64,000 nt of DNA from Maribellus sp. CM-23. GTDB taxonomy: Bacteria; Bacteroidota; Bacteroidia; Bacteroidales; Prolixibacteraceae. Shown in pieces: positions 28,619 to 35,544 of the stretch. The translations under genes and the position numbers were made by a program. The notes below the pieces were generated by a model that searched no databases, was not told where the DNA came from, and was given only the letters and a program-made list of their open reading frames with translations. Position 1 is the first letter of the stretch, and each line of letters opens with the position of its first letter. The stretch is from the NCBI RefSeq assembly GCF_021354595.1, contig NZ_JADWYJ010000003.1, forward strand, positions 620,001 to 684,000, in the 5' to 3' direction.

Positions 28619-29797
28619 ATGCAACCATTTAAATTCTTTCTGATAAAATTGAGTTCACTTAGTGATAAAAGGACCATTCCTCTTTTTTCAGTAGTAAAAG
28701 TATGTTTGGTTACATCATTTTTGCTGATTGCCTTGTGCAGTTGTGGCTCCAATAGTGGCGAAACTTCTGATGTTCCCGATACCCCGGGCATTGAAAATGA
28801 AGAGGTGAAAGGTCTCGATATTACAGGGATGAATGATGTGGTAAGCATTTGTTACAGTGTTTGGTTTAACAATGTTTACCGGCCATCGTTTTATAATATT
28901 ACTGAAATTTTAAAAAACAGGCCCCAGGATCCGCAGTGGGGGTCTGTTAATACCTTTCATTATTGGGCTGAGCCGGCTTTAGGATATTACAACTCTGACA
29001 ATGTAGAAGTGATAAAGACTCATTTACATCAACTGAATGCAGCCAAGGTTGACTTCATTATTCTTGATTTTACAAATGGATTGGCTGAAATGCTTCTGGA
29101 GGATACAGAGGTGCTTTGCAATACTGCATTGGACTTGCGTAAAGCCGGGGAAGACACCCCGGGAATTGTGTTTTGGTGTCAGAACAGTGAGTCGGACCGA
29201 TCGTCCAACGGGAAAAAGATATATGATCTGTTTTACAAATCCGGAAAATACGATGAGTTGTTTGTTTATTGGTCGGGAAAACCTTTCCTGATTACGACGA
29301 AAGAACCAACTGATTCTACTGATGAGTCACTTACAGATTATTTTACATGTCGCCAGATGTGGGGGCTGCAAACTTCACTTGCTTCGCGGGAATGGTCGTT
29401 TCTTCAGGATGAACCTCAGAATGTAGCCATGAGCGGGAGCAGGGCAGAGTAAATATCGGTTTCTGTTGCACACCAGGAAACATATATTTCGTACGCTACA
29501 GCAACCACCAGAAATAAAGGAAAAACTTTTCAGGAGCAATGGAAAAGGGCTTTTTCTCTCAGGCCCAAAGTGGTGACAATAACCTGGTGGAATGAGTGGA
29601 TGGCTCAACGCTTTGTTGATGAAAATGGCGGAACACGTTTTGTCGACAATTATACGCGGGAAGCCAGCCGTGATATTGAGCCAATGAAAGGCGGACATGG
29701 TGATTTGTATTATCAGTTTATGAAAACGTACATTGAGGCCTACAAATCGCATGCTGATTTCCCTGAAGGTTTATTGGAAACCAAGGATTATGATTAA
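28619..29797 (+). pseudogene. GH99/GH71-like lipoprotein gene broken by an in-frame TAA
   Basis: An open frame of 277 codons from 28619 ends at a TAA at 29450-29452, but the same frame stays open for 115 more codons to 29797 and still encodes the family's C-terminus: 'VTITWWNEWMAQRF', 'NYTREASRDIEPMKGGHGD'. So no frameshift is needed, only one stop codon. The part before the stop has lipobox 'LCSC' and 'YWAEPALGYYNSDN', 'VDFIILDFTNG'. In the relative at 18930 the aligned residue is a Gln codon CAA ('FEQVTVGVAQ' against 'E*ISVSVAHQ'), which fits a C-to-T change. It is either a recent pseudogene, a sequencing error, or a strain polymorphism. Confidence 0.8.
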
Positions 29798-29889
29798 TTC
29801 ATCGATAGATGGCTGCTAAACTATGTTTCTATTTTTAGCAGGATATTCTTAAATTCAACGAAAAAGAAATAACTGTAATATAACCTGCT

Positions 29890-31314
29890 ATGAATATAAA
29901 TTACGCTTTGATATCTCGTTTTTTTGTACTGGCATTTTTTATTGTGACAGCTTGTTCTTCAGGTGAGAAGGCAAGCCCAAAACAGCCGCCCAATATTATT
30001 TTCCTTTTAACCGATGATCAGCGGTGGAATGCGATGGGGGCGATGGGAAACAGCATTATCAAAACACCGAATATGGATGAACTGGCCGATAACGGAGTTT
30101 TATTTACTAATACCCACGTAACCACTTCTATTTGTTGTTGCAGCCGTGCCAGCATTTTATCTGGGCAATATGTTTCCAGACACGGAATCAATGGATTCAG
30201 TACACCTTTTTCAGAAGAAGCTGTTCAAGAAACCTATCCTTTGCTTTTAAAGAAAAATGGATATTCAATCGGCTTTATTGGAAAATACGGGATTGGTAAT
30301 CCTGCTCAGTTTCCGGATACACTATATGATTACTGGGCTTGCGATGCCAAACATCAACCCAATTATGAGAATAAAGATGAAAACGGAAATTTTATTCATT
30401 ACACGGATGTTGTAAACAAACGCATTATGGATTTTCTCGATTCCTACGGAAAGGAGGAAAGACCGTTTTGCTTGTCGGTAAGCTTTAAAGCACCGCATTG
30501 CGAGGATGGTGATCCGCGTCAGTTTATTTATGCCGAGCGGTATAAAGATTTGTATGCCGATGTGGAAATTCCCTTGCCCGAAACCGCCGATTCTTCTTTC
30601 TATAATTTCTTCCCCGAAGATTTTAGAAACCCGGTAAAGAACGGAACTACCTTTCTGAACGAAGGCCGGAAACGTTGGGAGTTGAGGTTCCCGAACGAAG
30701 AGAAGTACCAGGAGTCGGTGCGGTCGTATTACCGGCTGATTACCGGCGTGGACGATGTAATCGGAAATTTAAGACAGAAACTGGAAGAAACAGGACAGGC
30801 AGCAAACACGGTCATAATTTTTATGGGCGACAATGGTTTTTATCTCGGAGAGCACGGGCTTGCCGGAAAATGGTATGCACACCGCGAATCGGTAAAAGTG
30901 CCGTTTTTTATTTACGATCCAAGATTTGATGATCAGTTCCGGGGGCAAAAAGTGAATGAATTTGCGCTGAATATCGATGTGGCTCCTACCATTCTTGCGC
31001 TGGCCGGTGTTGACATTCCTGAAGGTGTGCAGGGAGTCAATGCCTTGGATTTAGTGACAAAAAATGCCTCGGAACGAAAAGAGTTTTTCTACGAACATAA
31101 AGTTGATATCCCTACAATACCCAAGTCGGAAGCTGTAATATCTCAAAAATTCAAATACATAAACTATCCTGAGTTAAGCACTCCGTTTGAAGAATTGTAC
31201 GACCTTGAGCGCGATCCGCTGGAAAAAACAAACCTGGCAGGTAACGAGGTTTATATGAATGTGCTGAATGAGTACAGGCAAAAACTAGCAACATTGGCGG
31301 AGAAGGCAAAGTGA
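29890..31314 (+). CDS. Family S1 sulfatase, lipoprotein
   Basis: A 474-residue sulfatase with lipobox 'VTACSS' near residue 19. The formylglycine signature reads Cys82-Cys-Cys-Ser-Arg86 within 'TSICCCSRASILSGQY'; Cys82 would be converted to formylglycine. The metal-binding residues are in 'IIFLLTDDQRWNAMG' and 'FMGDNGFYLGEHGLAGKW'. The position +2 from the catalytic Cys is Cys where Pro, Ser or Ala is more common. It should remove sulfate esters from the target glycan so that exo-glycosidases can proceed. No maturase (anaerobic or FGE-type) is in the window. It starts 92 bp after the broken gene. Confidence 0.9.
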   Translation: MNINYALISRFFVLAFFIVTACSSGEKASPKQPPNIIFLLTDDQRWNAMGAMGNSIIKTPNMDELADNGVLFTNTHVTTSICCCSRASILSGQYVSRHGINGFSTPFSEEAVQETYPLLLKKNGYSIGFIGKYGIGNPAQFPDTLYDYWACDAKHQPNYENKDENGNFIHYTDVVNKRIMDFLDSYGKEERPFCLSVSFKAPHCEDGDPRQFIYAERYKDLYADVEIPLPETADSSFYNFFPEDFRNPVKNGTTFLNEGRKRWELRFPNEEKYQESVRSYYRLITGVDDVIGNLRQKLEETGQAANTVIIFMGDNGFYLGEHGLAGKWYAHRESVKVPFFIYDPRFDDQFRGQKVNEFALNIDVAPTILALAGVDIPEGVQGVNALDLVTKNASERKEFFYEHKVDIPTIPKSEAVISQKFKYINYPELSTPFEELYDLERDPLEKTNLAGNEVYMNVLNEYRQKLATLAEKAK

Positions 31315-31608
31315 TTGTAGAATAAGGTAGTTGGTACTGAATTACATTTTCAATATTCTGTAGAATGTTGTGTGGTTCTTTCAGGAATTAAATAATTTTT
31401 CTATTTTCGTGCACGTACACGGAGCTGGGATTTAAATCGGTAACGAATCAGTCGAAGTAGTAAGAATGGCGCTTTGGAAATACGATTTTTGAGTAGGCCA
31501 CCGCTTCAGTACCGAAGGAGATTCACATTCTGATTATAACTAAAGAATCAACGAGCCAGTCTTTTACAATCATGATCTGAAGAATCATAGAATCTAAATA
31601 GTGAACAA

Positions 31609-33006
31609 ATGAAACAACTAACAAAATTTACCACCTTGCTGATCCTTGCCGGATTTCTGGTAAGTGCAAAAGCTGACAGAGAAAACACCTGGACCGACCT
31701 TTTTAACGGAAAAAATCTGAAGGGCTGGAAAGTATTAAACGGAACAGCCGAATACAAGGTAGAGAATGGTGAGATAATCGGGACCAGTAAAACCGGCACT
31801 CCCAACACCTTTTTGGCCACGGAAAAGAACTACGGAGATTTTATTCTTGAGTATGAAATGAAAATGGAGTCCGGTCTTAATTCCGGGGTGCAGATCAGAA
31901 GCAACAGTTTAAAAGACTACAAAGATGGCCGCGTGCATGGTTACCAGGTAGAGTGCGACGATTCGGAAAGAAAGTGGTCGGGCGGAATTTACGATGAGGC
32001 ACGCCGCGGCTGGCTTTACTCGCTGGAATACAACCAGCCGGCTAAAGGAGCTTTTAAAAACGGCGAGTGGAATAAATACCGTGTGGAAGCCATTGGCAAC
32101 AGTATACGTACCTGGATCAACGGTCAGCCGGTGGCAAACCTGGTTGACGATCTTACCGCCGAAGGTTTCATCGGTCTGCAGGTACATTCCATTGGGAATA
32201 ATGAGAAACACGAGGGCAAAACCATTCGCTGGAAAAATATCCGGATCATGACAGAAAACCTGGAGAGTGCCCGTATGAAGATGCCCGACGATGTGCGGGA
32301 AGTAAGCTATTTAACCAATACGCTTACCGAAAACGAAAAGAATGATGGATGGAAGCTGCTTTGGGACGGAAAAACCACCAACGGTTGGAAAGGAGCAAAA
32401 GCAGAGTCGTTCCCGGCCAAAGGATGGCATATTGCAGACGGAACATTGGTAGTTGAAAAAGCCGATGGTGCAGAGTCGGGAAACGGTGGTGATATCATTA
32501 CCGAGAAGCGCTATAAAAACTTTGTGTTGGAGGTGGATTTCAATATGACAGAAGGCGCCAACAGCGGCATCAAGTATTTTGTGCAGGCAGATCTGAACAA
32601 AGGCGAAGGATCAGCCATTGGTTGTGAATTTCAGATACTCGACGACAAGAATCACCCCGACGCAAAAAATGGATTGCAGGGCAATCGCACGCTGGCTTCG
32701 CTGTATGACTTGATTCCGGCCAACGGAAAGTTTTTCAATCCCTTTCTTCAGGAAAAACGATTTAACGGAGTAAACAGTTGGAACCGTGCACGGATTGAAG
32801 TAAACGGAAACCATGTTGCTCATTACTTAAACGGTAGTAAAGTGGTGGAATACGAACGAAATACCCAGGAGTGGCAGGCATTGGTGAACTACAGTAAATA
32901 CCAGAAATGGGAAAACTTTGGAAATTTCGAAGATGGCCACATTCTTCTTCAGGATCATGGGGACAAAGTGCAATTTAAAAACATAAAAATCAAAGAACTG
33001 AATTAA
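31609..33006 (+). CDS. Tandem DUF1080 (3-keto-disaccharide hydrolase-type) protein
   Basis: A 465-residue secreted protein with signal peptide ending near 'LVSAKAD'. Two DUF1080 (PF06439) jelly rolls lie in tandem: domain 1 (about 25-215) has '[16 protein letters not shown]' and '[10 protein letters not shown]'; domain 2 (about 245-465) has '[16 protein letters not shown]' and '[11 protein letters not shown]'. Members of the family have been shown to cleave 3-keto glycosides or to bind glycans. The direct neighbour 36 bp downstream is a Gfo/Idh/MocA oxidoreductase, the type of enzyme that makes 3-keto sugars, which supports the 3-keto reading. It is separated from the sulfatase gene by 294 bp and may have its own promoter. 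Confidence 0.85.
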   Translation: MKQLTKFTTLLILAGFLVSAKADRENTWTDLFNGKNLKGWKVLNGTAEYKVENGEIIGTSKTGTPNTFLATEKNYGDFILEYEMKMESGLNSGVQIRSNSLKDYKDGRVHGYQVECDDSERKWSGGIYDEARRGWLYSLEYNQPAKGAFKNGEWNKYRVEAIGNSIRTWINGQPVANLVDDLTAEGFIGLQVHSIGNNEKHEGKTIRWKNIRIMTENLESARMKMPDDVREVSYLTNTLTENEKNDGWKLLWDGKTTNGWKGAKAESFPAKGWHIADGTLVVEKADGAESGNGGDIITEKRYKNFVLEVDFNMTEGANSGIKYFVQADLNKGEGSAIGCEFQILDDKNHPDAKNGLQGNRTLASLYDLIPANGKFFNPFLQEKRFNGVNSWNRARIEVNGNHVAHYLNGSKVVEYERNTQEWQALVNYSKYQKWENFGNFEDGHILLQDHGDKVQFKNIKIKELN

Positions 33007-33042
33007 TAAACCAAGACCTTTTTAACGATAAACCAATTAAAG

Positions 33043-34455
33043 ATGCAAACAAACAGACGAAAGTTTATTCGGAATTCGATGCTGGGGCTGGGAGCGATGA
33101 CAATTGTTCCGGGGCACGTTGTGTTCGGAAAGCCGGGCCGGGTTATGCCCAGTGATAAAGTAAATGTGGCTTTCTGCGGAATCGGAAACCGTGGTGGGCA
33201 GATACTGAAAGATATTATGCGAACCGGCTTGGCCAACAACGCGGCCATGTGCGATACCGATATGGGAGCCAAGCACACGCTCGATTCGATCAAGGAATTT
33301 CCGGATGTAAAACAATTCCAGGATTTCAGGGTGATGTTCGACAAAGCCGGGAAAACCTTTGATGCTGTAGTTGTAGGCACGCCCGATTTCTCACATTTCC
33401 CGATCACCATTCTGGCCATGTCGCAGGGGAAAGGTGTGTACGTCGAAAAACCTTTGACCCGTACCTTTCAGGAATCTGATTTATTGATGAAGGCGGCGGA
33501 AAAATACAAGGTGGTCACCCAAATGGGAAACCAGGGGCATTCGGATGGTAATTACTTTCAGTTTAAAACCTGGGTGGAAAAAGGCATTATAAAAGACGTA
33601 ACAAAAGTGGTAGCCCATATGAACAGTGCGCGCAGATGGCACGGTTGGGACACTGGTATGAAGTCTTTCCCAAAGGCAGAACCAATGCCGGAAACACTGG
33701 ATTGGGATACTTGGCTGGGAACGGCTCAGCATCACGATTACAACAAGGATTTTGTTAACGGACAGTGGCGCTGCTGGTACGATTTCGGCATGGGCGCACT
33801 CGGTGACTGGGGAGCGCATCTGATTGATACGGTTCATGAGTTTTTGGAGCTGGGTTTGCCCTACGAGGTTGACCCTGTAAAGATCGAAGGACACAATCCG
33901 TTGTTTTATCCGCAAGCCACCACACTCGATTTTAAATTCCCAAAAAGAAAGGGGATGCCGGCGCTTACCATCAGTTGGTACGACGGGGTGGATAATCTTC
34001 CGGAATTACCCGAAGGTTATGGTGAGTCGGAACTGGCTTCCAACATTCCCGCTGCCAGTACGGGCCAGATTGAAAAGCGAAAACTCAATCCTGGTAAGAT
34101 AATTTATAGCAAAGACTTGATCTTCAAAGGAGGTTCACACGGAAGTACGCTATCGATTCTGCCATCAAAGAATGCTGAAAAGGTGATGAAAAATCTACCG
34201 GAAGTACCGGAAAGTACATCCAACCATTTTAAGAATTTCTTGCTGGCGTGTAAAGGCGAAGAAAAGACCCGGTCTCCGTTTGAAGTTTCGGGGCCATTGA
34301 GCCAGGTGTTTGTATTAGGTACGCTGGCACAGCGTTTAAATACAAAACTAACTTTCGACCGTGCCACGCAACAGATAACCAACAATGCGGTTGCCAACGA
34401 ATTGTTGCAGGGACCGCCACCACGAAAAGGCTGGGAAGAATTTTACCGGTTATAA
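33043..34455 (+). CDS. Tat-exported Gfo/Idh/MocA-family oxidoreductase
   Basis: A 470-residue protein opening with a twin-arginine signal 'NRRKFIRNSMLGLGAM', so it is probably folded with its NAD(P) cofactor and then exported. The Rossmann part has 'VNVAFCGIGNRGGQILKDI', and the family's catalytic-site residues are in 'GVYVEKPLTRTF' (Glu-Lys-Pro) and 'GDWGAHLIDTVHEFL'. Such enzymes oxidise or reduce sugar hydroxyls. Paired 36 bp after the DUF1080 gene it could oxidise the 3-OH of a sugar unit to a keto group, after which DUF1080 cleaves. A terminator hairpin follows directly at 34463-34489, closing the locus. Confidence 0.9.
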   Translation: MQTNRRKFIRNSMLGLGAMTIVPGHVVFGKPGRVMPSDKVNVAFCGIGNRGGQILKDIMRTGLANNAAMCDTDMGAKHTLDSIKEFPDVKQFQDFRVMFDKAGKTFDAVVVGTPDFSHFPITILAMSQGKGVYVEKPLTRTFQESDLLMKAAEKYKVVTQMGNQGHSDGNYFQFKTWVEKGIIKDVTKVVAHMNSARRWHGWDTGMKSFPKAEPMPETLDWDTWLGTAQHHDYNKDFVNGQWRCWYDFGMGALGDWGAHLIDTVHEFLELGLPYEVDPVKIEGHNPLFYPQATTLDFKFPKRKGMPALTISWYDGVDNLPELPEGYGESELASNIPAASTGQIEKRKLNPGKIIYSKDLIFKGGSHGSTLSILPSKNAEKVMKNLPEVPESTSNHFKNFLLACKGEEKTRSPFEVSGPLSQVFVLGTLAQRLNTKLTFDRATQQITNNAVANELLQGPPPRKGWEEFYRL

Positions 34456-34462
34456 CCAATAA

Positions 34463-34489
34463 AAGAGCGCTTACATTAAGCGCTTTTTT
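34463..34489 (+). terminator. Rho-independent terminator after the oxidoreductase gene
   Basis: AGCGCTT (34466-34472), loop ACATT, AAGCGCT (34478-34484), followed by a run of T. It lies 11 bp after the stop codon at 34455 and marks the end of the glycan locus. Confidence 0.85.
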
Positions 34490-34513
34490 GTTTTATGTGC
34501 TTTGTCATTTACT

Positions 34514-34557
34514 CAATGCGACTCTGATTCTGTGCTTCAAAATCATTTGGCCGAAGT
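34514..34557 (+). repeat. Dispersed 44-bp intergenic repeat, copy 1
   Basis: Matches 55818-55861 at about 35 of 44 positions without gaps, with the shared core 'AATCATTT-GCCGAA'. Both copies are outside genes. The family is not recognised by name; it looks like one of the short non-coding repeats scattered through Bacteroidota genomes. Confidence 0.5.
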
Positions 34558-34683
34558 TTTGCCTGTCCGGTGAGGTGGGGATCCTGATCCGCCCAGCAAA
34601 CAGCATGACGCTCAAGTTCTCCTGCCCATTACAAACCCTGTTTATGCAAGTCCTCATAATCTTCAAATTTGTTTCTTAAAATA

Positions 34684-34720
34684 TTTGCAACATTGTTGCA
34701 TTTGATATATGTTTGCAACA
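34684..34720 (+). promoter_or_regulatory. Promoter and palindromic operator of the Fur/Zur-family gene
   Basis: A Bacteroidota-type promoter can be read: TTTG at 34684-34687, 20 bp, then TATGTTTG (TAnnTTTG) at 34708-34715. Between the two lies a perfect 7-1-7 palindrome TGCAACATTGTTGCA (34686-34700), and another half-site TTGCAACA ends directly at the start codon (34713-34720). The arrangement is what an autoregulated Fur-family repressor would use. Transcription would begin close to the ATG at 34721, suggesting a leaderless or nearly leaderless mRNA. Confidence 0.65.
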
Positions 34721-35131
34721 ATGAATCCAAAGGAAATTCTGAATAGTCATAATCTGAAGCGTACCAGTTGTCGCGAAGGCATAATTGAAGTGATTATGTC
34801 ATCAGATAAAGCATTGTCAGAAAATGAGATACGCGACCGATTGTTTGGGAATTATGACCGGACAACTTTTTACCGTTCGTTTAAAACCCTGGTTGAAAGC
34901 AGCATTGTTCACAAAATAGTGGTGGATAACAACCTGGTGAAATATGCGCTCGATAACCAGCTTACCCATAAGAATGAACACGCACACTTTTATTGCAACG
35001 AATGTAATTCGGTGGTTTGCCTGGAATCGGTAACCATCGAAAAGCCGGCATTGCCCGAAGGATTCAGCAGCTCAGAGATTGATTTTGTAATAAAGGGAAC
35101 CTGCAAACTGTGTAAGGAGAAAGCCGAATAG
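34721..35131 (+). CDS. Fur/Zur-family metal-dependent repressor
   Basis: A 136-residue Fur-family regulator. I prefer the ATG at 34721 over that at 34709 because the TAnnTTTG promoter element covers the earlier ATG. The winged-helix DNA-binding part includes 'DRTTFYRSFKTLVE'; the metal-binding part has 'KNEHAHFYCNECN' and the C-terminal 'GTCKLCKE', giving two CxxC pairs for a structural zinc. The neighbours (small Cys/His protein, TonB receptor, His-rich lipoproteins) point to zinc, so Zur is the likely role, but iron cannot be excluded. The operator at 34686-34700 suggests autoregulation and control of the operon. Confidence 0.85.
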   Translation: MNPKEILNSHNLKRTSCREGIIEVIMSSDKALSENEIRDRLFGNYDRTTFYRSFKTLVESSIVHKIVVDNNLVKYALDNQLTHKNEHAHFYCNECNSVVCLESVTIEKPALPEGFSSSEIDFVIKGTCKLCKEKAE

Positions 35132-35132
35132 A

Positions 35133-35495
35133 TTGACAAAACACATTCGACATATAGCCTGGGTTTTATGGGTGGTTTTTGCGTTTCCAATAACGTACCA
35201 GCCCCTTCACATCGTCTGGCATCATGGCCATCGCGAATCAGCTGTTTGTTGCCACGAAGCACATGTTTGTCACATTGCTTACCGGGAAAATCAATCGGGC
35301 GAGAAACTTGTCGAAAAAGAAGATCAGTGCCCGGTTTGTGATTTCCAGTTTTCAGTAAACAGTGTTCCGGTTCATATTGTGGCCGAGAGCTACGTGCCGA
35401 CAGTGAGAATAGCTAGGAACGAGGCGGTTACAGAAAAGTTTGTTCCCTGTATTGTACTCATCAAATCGCCCCGCGCGCCGCCATCTGTAGTGTAA
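35133..35495 (+). CDS. Small Cys/His-rich membrane-anchored protein, TTG start
   Basis: A 120-residue protein that starts with TTG one base after the Fur-family stop; there is no in-frame ATG early in the gene. A hydrophobic N-terminus ('HIAWVLWVVFAFPI') is followed by metal-type residues: 'HIVWHHGHRESAVCCHEAHV' and 'EDQCPVCDFQF' (CxxC). It resembles the small DUF2946-like proteins found beside metal TonB receptors in Bacteroidota, but I cannot assign a family. It may hand metal to, or sense metal for, the receptor 49 bp downstream. Tight spacing to both neighbours makes translation coupling and co-transcription likely. Confidence 0.65.
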   Translation: MTKHIRHIAWVLWVVFAFPITYQPLHIVWHHGHRESAVCCHEAHVCHIAYRENQSGEKLVEKEDQCPVCDFQFSVNSVPVHIVAESYVPTVRIARNEAVTEKFVPCIVLIKSPRAPPSVV

Positions 35496-35544
35496 CATTC
35501 TTCCCCCATATTTTTTAGAATTATACGAACTCAATTTTATTGAA

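Noticed and set aside
28619..29452. A complete short 277-residue protein ending at the TAA
   Set aside because: The same frame continues with the family's conserved C-terminus, including WNEW, so the short product is a truncation and not a full gene.
29450..29452. UAA recoding or a frameshift at the broken GH99-like gene
   Set aside because: No frameshift is needed because both parts share one frame, and there is no recoding element or modified code evidence elsewhere; a point mutation is simpler.
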